DNA from: Caulobacteraceae bacterium
GTDB taxonomy: Bacteria; Pseudomonadota; Alphaproteobacteria; Caulobacterales; Caulobacteraceae
Assembly: GCA_020852035.1 (NCBI GenBank)
Contig: JADZBR010000133.1
Location: 1-10,610 of the forward strand
Direction: 5' to 3'
Length of the DNA stretch: 10,610 bases
Shown here one piece after another: positions 1-5,715 of this stretch. How positions within the stretch are numbered: position 1 is the first letter of the stretch; each line of letters starts with the position of its first letter. A program made the translations under genes and the position numbers. A model generated the notes under the pieces. That model worked only from the letters and a program-made list of their open reading frames with translations, was not told the DNA's origin and searched no databases.

Positions 1-660
1 GATGAAGGTTGACGAGCCAGTGTAGCCACACATCCGATTGCGGTCATTGACTCGCCCACAAGTCCAGTCTCCCATCACTGGCTTTGACCATCGCCACATT
101 TTGAAATTCTCGTTCTCTCTCCAGCGATGAGGCCATTCAAATTGAGCGGAATTGGGGTCGATTAAGCGCGCCTTGATCGCGGTTTCTGCTAGGTTTTGGC
201 GTACGTCCTTGGTTGATCCGACTTGGAACGTCGTAACCTCTTCATCGTTGGTGGCCGACAGAATTACTTCCAACGGCTGATTTTCAATTAATTCTACACT
301 TTTCATGATGATTCCACCTTTGTTTCCTCCCCAGTTTATTTTGGAGACTACGAAATATTGCCCAGGAGCGACATTTTGGAATGAGAATTTTCCTAGGGAA
401 TTGCAGGTAGCCGAGCGACTTTCAAGAGGTATTGGAAATTGATTTCCATCTGGTACGAAGCCGCGGGTGGTCGATGAGAAATATCGCTGCACCAAATCAA
501 CCGATGTACTCGGCAAAAGCCTCACATCGTCTTGTCCTGCACACGTCAAAGTCACGCCATTTGATCGCTGTATAAACGCTTCTCCTGTGATTGTGGTGGC
601 CGCGGAAACTGATGTCGATACCAAAACTAGTATTGCCGATCCAACTACGACGCTTCGCAT
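1..660 (-). CDS. Secreted two-domain protein of unknown function, 3' end cut by window edge
   Basis: The minus strand is open from an ATG at 660-658 to base 1: 220 codons and no stop, so the gene continues past the left edge. Residues 1-20 form a signal peptide (short n-region with Arg2, hydrophobic core VVVGSAILVLVS, cleavage probably after SVSA), so the product should be exported. Residues about 22-137 look like a carboxypeptidase-regulatory/prealbumin-like beta-sandwich: an ITGEAF start and the motif GKFSFQNVAPGQYFVV at 90-105. Residues about 155-220 carry a second module, with DPNSAQF at 168-174 and CGRVNDRNR..GYTG at 201-215, which I recognise from small secreted proteins of alphaproteobacteria; its function is unknown to me. 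Cysteines at 40, 86, 201 and 211 could form disulfides. GGGGAG lies just upstream of the ATG. Codon use (ATA four times, TTA, AGA) and low G+C differ sharply from all neighbours, suggesting transfer or relaxed composition. The reading frame is certain; the domain names come from memory of the families. Confidence 0.8.
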   Translation of the reverse strand, partial: MRSVVVGSAILVLVSTSVSAATTITGEAFIQRSNGVTLTCAGQDDVRLLPSTSVDLVQRYFSSTTRGFVPDGNQFPIPLESRSATCNSLGKFSFQNVAPGQYFVVSKINWGGNKGGIIMKSVELIENQPLEVILSATNDEEVTTFQVGSTKDVRQNLAETAIKARLIDPNSAQFEWPHRWRENENFKMWRWSKPVMGDWTCGRVNDRNRMCGYTGSSTFI

Positions 661-709
661 GGCTCCCCCAAAACAACTTATCGGTGTCTCCGATTTAGAT
701 ATCAGCGAG

Positions 710-739
710 TTGACGTGTAACCAAATGGTTGCATATGCT
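710..739 (+). promoter_or_regulatory. Promoter of the arsR-type/SRPBCC operon
   Basis: TTGACG at 710-715 matches a sigma-70-type -35 box. It is followed after 18 bases by TATGCT at 734-739, a fair -10 box. Transcription would begin at about 745-748, essentially at the ATG at 748-750. No Shine-Dalgarno sequence precedes that ATG and the in-frame codons upstream reach a TAA at 718-720 with no other usable start, so the mRNA is probably leaderless. Box positions are read directly; the start site is inferred from normal spacing. Confidence 0.65.
716..733. promoter_or_regulatory. Palindromic operator, probably for the ArsR-type regulator
   Basis: The arms TGTAACC (716-722) and GGTTGCA (727-733) are inverted repeats around AAAT, matching at 6 of 7 pairs. 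The site fills the spacer between the -35 and -10 boxes of the regulator's own promoter, so a bound dimer would block RNA polymerase. AACC-N4-GGTT is a type of site I associate with ArsR-family regulators paired with SRPBCC proteins. Autorepression is inferred from position and symmetry. Confidence 0.6.
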
Positions 740-747
740 CCGCGCCG

Positions 748-1068
748 ATGAACACCGATCGGGTCTTCAAGGCCCTGGCCGACGAAAGCCGGAGGGCGCT
801 GCTTGACGCGCTCTTCGCCGAAAACGGCCAGAGCCTGGGTGAGCTGGTCGCGCGGCTGGCGATGACCCGGCAGGCGGTCTCCAAGCACCTTTCGGTGCTG
901 GAGGCGGCGAACCTTGTCGCCAGCGTGCGGCGCGGGCGCGAGAAGCTGCACTACCTGAACCCGGTCCCGATCGCCGAGATCGCCGACCGCTGGATCGGCA
1001 AGTTCGAGCGTGACCGCGCCCTGGCGCTGGTGGCGCTCAAGAAGGGATTGGAGGCCGAGGATGGCTGA
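748..1068 (+). CDS. ArsR/SmtB-family winged-helix transcriptional regulator
   Basis: This 106-residue DNA-binding protein has the usual ArsR size and layout. The opening DRVFKALADESRRALLDAL (5-23) is the family helix 1. The recognition helix lies in TRQAVSKHLSVLEAA (40-54) and the wing around VRRGREKLHYLN (60-71). The metal-site motif of true arsenic/zinc sensors (ELCVCDL-like cysteines in helix 3) is absent and the protein has no cysteine, so it should not sense metals thiolately. It belongs to the group encoded next to SRPBCC proteins, whose inducer is generally unknown. Its stop overlaps the start of the SRPBCC gene by 8 bases (ATGGCTGA at 1061-1068), so the two are translationally coupled. 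The promoter and the palindrome within it suggest autoregulation. The ATG at 748 is the only reasonable start and lacks a ribosome-binding site. Confidence 0.92.
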   Translation: MNTDRVFKALADESRRALLDALFAENGQSLGELVARLAMTRQAVSKHLSVLEAANLVASVRRGREKLHYLNPVPIAEIADRWIGKFERDRALALVALKKGLEAEDG

Positions 1069-1543
1069 CGACCGCTGGATCGTGAACAACATCGCCATCG
1101 TCTTCATCGCCGCGCCGGCGGAGAAGGTCTGGCGAGCGCTGACGGACCCGGAAATGAGCCCCAACTACTTCATGGGCTCGCGGGTCGAGGTCGGCGAGGT
1201 CGGCGGGACCTATCGCATCGGGCAGGACGGCGCCTGGGGCGTCACCGGCGAGGTCAGGGCCAAGCAGCCGGCCCGGCGCCTGCGGGTCAGCTGGGTGGTC
1301 GAAGCGCCGCCCGGCGTGACCCTGCCGAACTGCGAGGTGGAATATCTGATCGAGCTTGCCAAGACGCCGGCCGGCGGCGAGGTGGTGAAGCTGACGGTCA
1401 CCGAGTTCGTCGATGCGCCGCCGCCCGCGCAATTCAGGCGCGCCGGCGCGGCGGGCTGGGGGCTGATCACCTCCGGCCTGAAGACCTTCCTGGAGACCGG
1501 CCGCGCGCTACCGACGGTTCGGCTGGCGCCGCCGCGGGTCTGA
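1061..1543 (+). CDS. SRPBCC/AHSA1-family protein (START-like ligand-binding fold)
   Basis: This 160-residue protein belongs to the activator of Hsp90 ATPase homologue-1-like (AHSA1) branch of the SRPBCC superfamily, small helix-grip proteins with a hydrophobic cavity. Evidence is the N-terminal strand then APAEKVWRALTDPE (18-31), a family hallmark; VGGTYRI in the middle; VTGEV and RRLRVSWVVE strands; and the C-terminal long helix GWGLITSGLKTFLETGRALP (132-151). No catalytic role can be assigned. The start at 1061 is chosen because GGAGG (1050-1054) sits 6 bases upstream and the reading frame would otherwise extend back inside arsR. Partnership with an ArsR regulator is common for this family; the two probably form a ligand-responsive unit, but the ligand is unknown. 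It converges on tyrC with 5 bases between stops and no room for a terminator. Confidence 0.85.
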   Translation: MADDRWIVNNIAIVFIAAPAEKVWRALTDPEMSPNYFMGSRVEVGEVGGTYRIGQDGAWGVTGEVRAKQPARRLRVSWVVEAPPGVTLPNCEVEYLIELAKTPAGGEVVKLTVTEFVDAPPPAQFRRAGAAGWGLITSGLKTFLETGRALPTVRLAPPRV

Positions 1544-1548
1544 CCGTT

Positions 1549-2478
1549 CTAGTGCTGGCCGCGCCCGAAGTTCGGGGCGCTGATGTCCTGGCCGGCGTCG
1601 ACGACCCCGCGGCGGATGTCGCGGGTGCGCGTGAAGAGTTCGTGCAGCTTGTCGCCCTCGCCCCAGCGGATGGCGCGCGAGAGCGCCTGCAGGTCCTCGG
1701 TGAACCGGCCCAGCACCTCCAGCACCGCCTCCTTGTTGGTCAGGAAGACGTCGCGCCACATGGTGGGGTCCGAGGCGGCGATGCGGGTGAAGTCGCGAAA
1801 GCCGCCGGCCGAATACTTGATCACTTCCGAGCGGGTGACCGCCTCCATGTCGGCCGCTGTGCCGACGATGTTGTAGGCGATCAGGTGCGGCAGGTGGCTG
1901 GTGACGGCCAGGACCAGGTCGTGGTGCTCGGCGTCCATCGTCTCGACGTTGGCGCCCAGCGCGGTCCAGAAGTCGGCGAGCCGTTTCACCGCGTCGAGGT
2001 AGGGCTGATCCTCCCGCGCCTGCGGAGTGAGGATGGTCCAGCGGTTGTGGAAGAGTTCGCCCGAGCCGGCGTCCGGGCCGGATTTTTCCGCGCCGGCGAT
2101 GGGATGGCCGGGGATCAGGAACACGTGGCGGGGCAGGACCTCGTCGAGCGCCTGGGCGACCTGGCCCTTCACCGAGCCGACGTCGGAGACCGTGGCCCCG
2201 GGGCGCAAGGCCCCCGCCGCCGCCTTGGCCACCTCCGCCATCGCCAGAACGGGAGTGGCCAGGATGACCAGGTCGGCGCCGGAGACGGCGGCCTCGGCGG
2301 TCTCGGCCACGCGGTCGGCGATGCCGAGCTCGGCGACGCGGGCCCGGTGGCCGGCGTCGGCGTCGTAGCCGACGATCTCGCTGACCGCGCCGGATTGCCG
2401 CGCGGCGCGCATCACCGAGGCGCCGATCATGCCGCAACCGAGAACGGCCAGGCGGAAGAAGAGGGGCTGGTCGGTCAT
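1549..2478 (-). CDS. tyrC: Prephenate/arogenate dehydrogenase (TyrA family)
   Basis: A 309-residue cytoplasmic NAD(P)-dependent oxidative decarboxylase of tyrosine biosynthesis, converting prephenate to 4-hydroxyphenylpyruvate or arogenate to tyrosine. The N-terminal Rossmann domain shows GCGMIG (14-19) and ILATP (72-76). The family block HPIAGAEKSG (125-134) contains the probable catalytic His125. The all-helical C-terminal domain has TSHLPH (193-198) and GGFRDFTRIAASDP (225-238), the latter typical of TyrA substrate binding. There is no fused chorismate mutase domain and no C-terminal ACT domain, so feedback control by tyrosine, if any, is not through ACT. It is the last gene of the chorismate mutase-hisC-tyrC string; its ATG is 2 bases after the hisC stop. 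Prephenate or arogenate preference cannot be read from sequence. The symbol tyrC is used by analogy with other alphaproteobacterial cyclohexadienyl dehydrogenases. Confidence 0.9.
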   Translation of the reverse strand: MTDQPLFFRLAVLGCGMIGASVMRAARQSGAVSEIVGYDADAGHRARVAELGIADRVAETAEAAVSGADLVILATPVLAMAEVAKAAAGALRPGATVSDVGSVKGQVAQALDEVLPRHVFLIPGHPIAGAEKSGPDAGSGELFHNRWTILTPQAREDQPYLDAVKRLADFWTALGANVETMDAEHHDLVLAVTSHLPHLIAYNIVGTAADMEAVTRSEVIKYSAGGFRDFTRIAASDPTMWRDVFLTNKEAVLEVLGRFTEDLQALSRAIRWGEGDKLHELFTRTRDIRRGVVDAGQDISAPNFGRGQH

Positions 2479-2480
2479 GC

Positions 2481-3587
2481 TCAGCGGCCCATGAACTCGG
2501 TCAGGGCGTCGACCACGGCGCGGTTGTGTTCCTCCAGGCCGATGGTGATCCGCAGGTGGTCGGGCAGGCCGTAGTTGGCGACGCCGCGCACGATCCAGCC
2601 GCGGCGGGCGAGGAAGGATTCGGCCTCCTTGGCCGTGTGGCCGGGAGTCTTGGGAAAGCCGATCAGCACGAAGTTGGCCTGGCTCGGCACGATATCGAGG
2701 CCGAGCCCGCCGAGCTGCTGGGCGAGCCAGGGGCGCCAGTAGAGCACGTGCTGGCGCGAGCGCTCCTGGAACTCGGTGTCGGCCAGGGAAGCGACGGCGG
2801 CGTTCTGGGCGGCGATGGAGGTGTTGAACGGCGCGCGGATGCGGTCGAGCGCGTCGGCGATGTGCGCCGGGCAGTAGGCCCAGCCGATCCTGAGCGCCGC
2901 CAGGCCGTGCAGCTTGGAGAAGGTGCGGGTGACGATGACATTCTCGGCCGTGCGCGCCAGCTCCAGGCCGTCGGTGAAGCGCGGGTCGTCGGCGAACTCG
3001 GCGTAGGCGCCGTCAAGCACCAGGGTCACTCTCGGCGGCAGGGCGGCGTGCAGGGCGGCCAGTTCGTCGCGCGTCGTGAAGGTGCCGGTCGGGTTGGCCG
3101 GCTGGGTGATGAAGATCAGCCTGGTGCGCTCGTCGACCCGCTTGAGGACCTCGTCCACCGAAATGCGATGGTCGGGCTCGGGCGCCTCGCGCACCTCGGC
3201 CTGGCAGGCGCGCGCGCCGATGGCGTAGGCGCCGAAGCCGTACTGGCCCATGACGATGTTGTCGCCGGGCTCCAGGAACACCTGGTTGATCAGGTGCAGC
3301 ACCTCGTCGGTGCCGTCGCCGAAGACGAGGCGTTCCGGCTCGAGATCGAAGTGCCTGGCGACCGCCTCGCGCAGCACGGTGGCGCGGCTGTCCGGGTAGA
3401 TATGCAGGGTGTCGACCGCGGCCTTGAACGCCTCGCGCGCCTGCTCGCTGGAGCCCAGGATGTTCTCGTTGGACGACAGCTTCACCGGGTTTTCGACGCC
3501 GTCGACCTTGGCCTTGCCGGGCTGGTAGGCGGTGATGTCGAGGATGCCGGGCTTGGCTTCGGGACGGGTGTTCACAGCGACGCTCAT
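2481..3587 (-). CDS. hisC: HisC-like histidinol-phosphate/aromatic aminotransferase (PLP, class I/II)
   Basis: A 368-residue fold-type I pyridoxal-phosphate aminotransferase of normal HisC length. Visible residues: SSNENILG (38-45, family NENPxG block), GDGTDE (90-95), QPANPTG (162-168) with the PLP-facing Asn165, LDGAYAEF (191-198) with Asp192 and Tyr195, the Schiff-base Lys225 in TFSKLHGLAALRIGW, and the carboxylate-binding Arg346 in LRITIG. Proline of the NENP motif is replaced by isoleucine. HisC enzymes transfer the amino group from glutamate to imidazole-acetol phosphate, and several also act on prephenate, phenylpyruvate or hydroxyphenylpyruvate. Its position between chorismate mutase and TyrA, with no his genes nearby, suggests that aromatic transamination is at least part of its job. 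The start ATG follows the chorismate mutase stop by 12 bases. Family assignment is firm; substrate is inferred. Confidence 0.9.
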   Translation of the reverse strand: MSVAVNTRPEAKPGILDITAYQPGKAKVDGVENPVKLSSNENILGSSEQAREAFKAAVDTLHIYPDSRATVLREAVARHFDLEPERLVFGDGTDEVLHLINQVFLEPGDNIVMGQYGFGAYAIGARACQAEVREAPEPDHRISVDEVLKRVDERTRLIFITQPANPTGTFTTRDELAALHAALPPRVTLVLDGAYAEFADDPRFTDGLELARTAENVIVTRTFSKLHGLAALRIGWAYCPAHIADALDRIRAPFNTSIAAQNAAVASLADTEFQERSRQHVLYWRPWLAQQLGGLGLDIVPSQANFVLIGFPKTPGHTAKEAESFLARRGWIVRGVANYGLPDHLRITIGLEEHNRAVVDALTEFMGR

Positions 3588-3599
3588 GGGAGCGGCTCT

Positions 3600-4409
3600 C
3601 TACACGTCGAACGGCGCGGGCGCAGCCCCGACGACGCCGCTCAGCGAACCGGGCGCGCGGGCCAGGCGCTCGTCGTCGGCCTGGTAGAAGCCGGCGAGGG
3701 CGAAGAGCTTGAGGCCGCCGGCATCGGCCAGCAGGTCGGCGGCGACCCCGTCGCGGCCCAGGGCGTCGACGACGGCCGAAGCGGCGTCCGGGGCGTCGGT
3801 CACCCAGAAGGTGATGTCGCCGCCGGTCGGCTCGATCTCGATCCGGGCGGCGGCCAGGGCGCCCGGCGGGCCCCATGCGGCGAGGCACGGCAGGGCGGCG
3901 AAGACGCGGGTGTTCGGCTCGGCCAGCAGCCGGCCCCACCAGGGCGTGTCGCTGGCCAGCGACAGCACGGCGACGCCGCCGGGTCTGGCGGTCGCCGCCA
4001 GAGCTTCCTTCGGATCGGCGGCCTGACGCAGCGAGGGCGCCGCGCCGAAATGGCCGCGGGCCAGTTCGACCGCCCGCACCGGATCGCGACCGCCGAACAC
4101 CGTCAGCTGGTAGGGACCCTGGCGGGCCAGGTTGTCACTCATCACCTCGCGCCAGATGCGCGCGATCAGGGTGGGGGTGGCGGCATCCCGCGGCAGGCCG
4201 ATCAGGCGGCGGATGACCTGGGCCTCGCGGGCGGGGCGCAGGCCGAACTCGTCGGCGTTCCCCGCGGCGGCCTTGGCCTCGGCCACACGGCGGGCGAGGG
4301 CGGCGCGGGTGTCGATGAGGCGCAGAAGATCGGCGTCGATGGCGTCGATGCGCCATCGCACCTCGTCGAGGGACATCCCCTCGGTCTCGCTGAGCTCCAG
4401 TTTCGCCAT
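3600..4409 (-). CDS. Chorismate mutase (AroQ type II domain) with C-terminal region of unknown function
   Basis: The product (269 residues from the chosen start) opens with an AroQ-type chorismate mutase domain at about 12-98, which rearranges chorismate to prephenate. It shows VRWRIDAIDADLLRLIDTR (17-35), a Lys46 at the usual active-site place in EAKAAAG, and LRPAREAQVIRRL (57-69), in which Arg61/Glu62 align by eye with the E. coli domain's Arg51/Glu52. Residues about 100-269 are a second conserved-looking region (VFGGRDP 104-110, PWWGRLL 156-162, GGDITFWVTD 196-205, LFALAGFYQADDERLA 235-250). Position after AroQ recalls the P-protein layout, but I do not see a convincing prephenate dehydratase active-site motif; GGDITFWVTD onward could be ACT-like. 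The start at 4409 is preferred to an ATG 11 codons upstream, which has no ribosome-binding site; GGGAG lies 3 bases before 4409. First gene of the hisC-tyrC string. Confidence 0.82.
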   Translation of the reverse strand: MAKLELSETEGMSLDEVRWRIDAIDADLLRLIDTRAALARRVAEAKAAAGNADEFGLRPAREAQVIRRLIGLPRDAATPTLIARIWREVMSDNLARQGPYQLTVFGGRDPVRAVELARGHFGAAPSLRQAADPKEALAATARPGGVAVLSLASDTPWWGRLLAEPNTRVFAALPCLAAWGPPGALAAARIEIEPTGGDITFWVTDAPDAASAVVDALGRDGVAADLLADAGGLKLFALAGFYQADDERLARAPGSLSGVVGAAPAPFDV

Positions 4410-4412
4410 ACG

Positions 4413-4417
4413 CTCCC
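4413..4417 (-). promoter_or_regulatory. Ribosome-binding site that favours the inner chorismate mutase start
   Basis: On the minus strand GGGAG (within GGCGGGAG) precedes the ATG at 4409-4407 by 3 bases. Spacing is short, but the alternative ATG at 4442-4440 follows only a C-run. This supports the shorter protein. Confidence 0.45.
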
Positions 4418-4458
4418 GCCTCGCCGGTGCGGGGTAGGGCATGGGGGCGGCAGGCGCA

Positions 4459-4480
4459 AGAAATCTCCCCGCCGCCGGGG
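4459..4480 (-). terminator. Weak intrinsic terminator candidate after the glycine-zipper gene
   Basis: Reading the minus strand after the stop at 4499, CCCCG and CGGGG (4480-4467) form a 5-pair G/C stem with a 4-base loop, followed by AGATTTCTT (4466-4458). The stem is short and the T-run is interrupted, so it may only attenuate transcription into the chorismate mutase operon. The rest of the 89-base gap (4410-4498) holds no promoter I would defend. Confidence 0.3.
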
Positions 4481-4498
4481 TCGGGCGACGATCCAGGG

Positions 4499-4651
4499 CT
4501 ATTTCCTGCCCTGGCTCATGGCGGCTCCGATGGCGATGCCGATGCCGATCCCCAGGCCGAGGCCGACGGCCAGGTTGTGCATCGCCACGCCGAGGGCCGT
4601 GCCGACGCCGGCGCCGATGGCGACGCCTACGCCCAGGTATTTGTCGTTCAT
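4499..4651 (-). CDS. Small glycine-zipper membrane protein, 50 residues
   Basis: An ATG at 4651-4649 opens a 50-codon frame ending in TAG at 4501-4499. A strong ribosome-binding site AGGAGG (4661-4656, minus strand) lies 4 bases upstream and overlaps the stop of the DUF2125 gene, so the gene is almost certainly translated and coupled to it. The peptide is nearly all Gly/Ala/Val/Ile/Leu: a first stretch YLGVGVAIGAGVGTALGVAM (5-24), a short polar break HN (25-26), then LAVGLGLGIGIGIAIGAAM (27-45) and a basic tail SQGRK. Regular GxG and GxxxG spacing is that of a glycine zipper, which lets helices pack tightly in membranes. It could form a helical hairpin in the inner membrane and oligomerise; partner and role are unknown. 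Similar small proteins occur in alphaproteobacteria as hypothetical proteins (recollection, not searched). Confidence 0.8.
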   Translation of the reverse strand: MNDKYLGVGVAIGAGVGTALGVAMHNLAVGLGLGIGIGIAIGAAMSQGRK

Positions 4652-4660
4652 GACGCCTCC

Positions 4661-5692
4661 TCAGTAGACCCTGGGGGCCGGGCCGATGGCCACCGGGCCC
4701 AGGGTGGTTCGTCCGGCCTGGAAGGTGATGGCGGCGCCCGCGATCTCGCCGTCCTGGCGGGCGGCGGCCACAACGCCGGCGATGGCGGCGGTCTCCGGCG
4801 CGATGACGCCTTCGGCGCCCATCGCCGCGAGCGCCTGCGGCGCGCGCTTCAGGTTGGCGCGCAGGTCGCCGCGCAGCCGCCCGTCGGGATCGACGGAGAG
4901 CCGTCCCGACTGCACGCCCAGCACGGCCGGCCCGGCGGTGATTCCGGCCTGCTTCACCGTCGCGGTCCCGCCCGCGGCGGTCCAGTTGCGCACCGCGTCC
5001 GGCCAGCTCTCGCCCTTGAAGGCGCCGGCGTGGTCGAAGACCGCGTCCCAGCCGATGTCGATGGTCGCCTCGCCGGCGATCCGGCCCCAGAGCGTGCCGG
5101 GCCGCCCCTTGGCGTCGGCGACGCGCAGCAGGCTGGAGCCCTTGTCGCCGGGCGCGGCGCGCAGGTGCAGCTCCACCCGCTCGGCGCTGGAGAGCGCGAA
5201 CGGCAGGGCGCCGGCCTCGGGCGCGAAGGTGAGCTTCACACCCTCGAAGGAGAAGTTCGGCGGATGGGCTTCCAGATGGCGCAGGGAGGCGCGGATCACC
5301 TGGCCGGTCACCGTGACCGGCCCGCCCTTCGGCCGCGTGAAGGTGAATCCCCGCGGGGCGGCGAACAGCCAGTGGCCCGGCGCGTGGACGCGGGCCTCGG
5401 CCTCCAGCACCGGCGCGGCCAGCGCCCAGCCGGAGGGCTCGCGGATGCGCGGCTCGGTCAGGGTCACCGACAGCCGCATCGGAAAGCCGCTGACCTCGCG
5501 CGACTTCCAGGCGACCTCATAGCCCTGGGCGCGCAGGTGGTCGGCGCACTCGTCCAGGACCCGCTCCACCTGGCCGCGCAGGTGGAGCCAGACCCCGCCC
5601 CAGGCCGCGGCCAGCAGCAGCGCCAGCACGAACGGCGCATAGAGCCAGAAGCGGCGGGGGTTACGGGCGGGCGTCTCGTCGGGCAGGGTCAT
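4661..5692 (-). CDS. DUF2125 family membrane-anchored periplasmic protein
   Basis: A 343-residue protein with a short cytoplasmic N-terminus (NPRRFW), one transmembrane helix at about 15-37 (LYAPFVLALLLAAAWGGVWL), and the rest expected in the periplasm. The family signature is seen in VSGFPMRLSVTLTEPRI (67-83), followed by a beta-rich region with EAEARVHAPGHWLF (97-110) and repeated strand-like segments to the C-terminus. DUF2125 proteins are widespread in alphaproteobacteria; their molecular function is not established, though the repetitive beta architecture recalls AsmA-like envelope proteins (inference). Its stop at 4661-4663 lies 9 bases before the glycine-zipper start, giving a two-gene unit. 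Its ATG (5692-5690) is only 23 bases from the divergent chaC start and has no clear Shine-Dalgarno sequence, so it may be leaderless or its promoter may lie inside chaC. Confidence 0.85.
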   Translation of the reverse strand: MTLPDETPARNPRRFWLYAPFVLALLLAAAWGGVWLHLRGQVERVLDECADHLRAQGYEVAWKSREVSGFPMRLSVTLTEPRIREPSGWALAAPVLEAEARVHAPGHWLFAAPRGFTFTRPKGGPVTVTGQVIRASLRHLEAHPPNFSFEGVKLTFAPEAGALPFALSSAERVELHLRAAPGDKGSSLLRVADAKGRPGTLWGRIAGEATIDIGWDAVFDHAGAFKGESWPDAVRNWTAAGGTATVKQAGITAGPAVLGVQSGRLSVDPDGRLRGDLRANLKRAPQALAAMGAEGVIAPETAAIAGVVAAARQDGEIAGAAITFQAGRTTLGPVAIGPAPRVY

Positions 5693-5706
5693 GCGCGGGC
5701 TTTGCA

Positions 5707-5711
5707 GAGGG
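5707..5711 (+). promoter_or_regulatory. Ribosome-binding site fixing the GTG start of chaC
   Basis: GAGGG lies 4-5 bases upstream of GTG at 5716-5718, where the family N-terminus (short lead-in, then WVFGYGSLMW) begins. No ATG is available at this position, so the GTG is taken as the start. Confidence 0.6.
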
Positions 5712-5715
5712 ACAG

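Larger units (their letters stand above)
661..747. promoter_or_regulatory. Divergent intergenic region between secreted-protein gene and arsR-type gene
   Basis: This 87-base gap lies between two divergent start codons and must hold both promoters. The rightward promoter and operator are listed separately. For the leftward gene only a purine-rich GGGGGAG close to its ATG is clear; no convincing -10/-35 pair stands out. A short inverted repeat, ATCGG (680-684) and CCGAT (690-694), sits in the middle and could be a second protein site or a minor hairpin. The base composition changes from A/T-rich to G/C-rich at about 740, at the right end of this gap. Confidence 0.6.

Noticed and set aside
680..694. 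Inverted repeat ATCGG-N5-CCGAT as a second operator or terminator
   Set aside because: Arms of 5 bases with no T-run are expected by chance at this scale; kept only as a remark.
467..751. A 94-codon open frame on the plus strand
   Set aside because: It lies antisense to the signal-peptide half of the 1-660 gene, crosses the divergent promoter and its translation resembles no protein family; it is a shadow frame.
1010..1060. Upstream extension of the SRPBCC gene to 1010
   Set aside because: It would overlap arsR by 59 bases with an Arg/Trp-rich leader; the ATG at 1061 has GGAGG 6 bases upstream.
2526..4667. A plus-strand open frame of 713 codons, and similar very long ones at 4427-5719 and 7044-9191
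   Set aside because: They are antisense to well-recognised genes. High third-position G+C removes stop codons on the opposite strand; the translations are Gly/Arg/Ala-rich with no domain.
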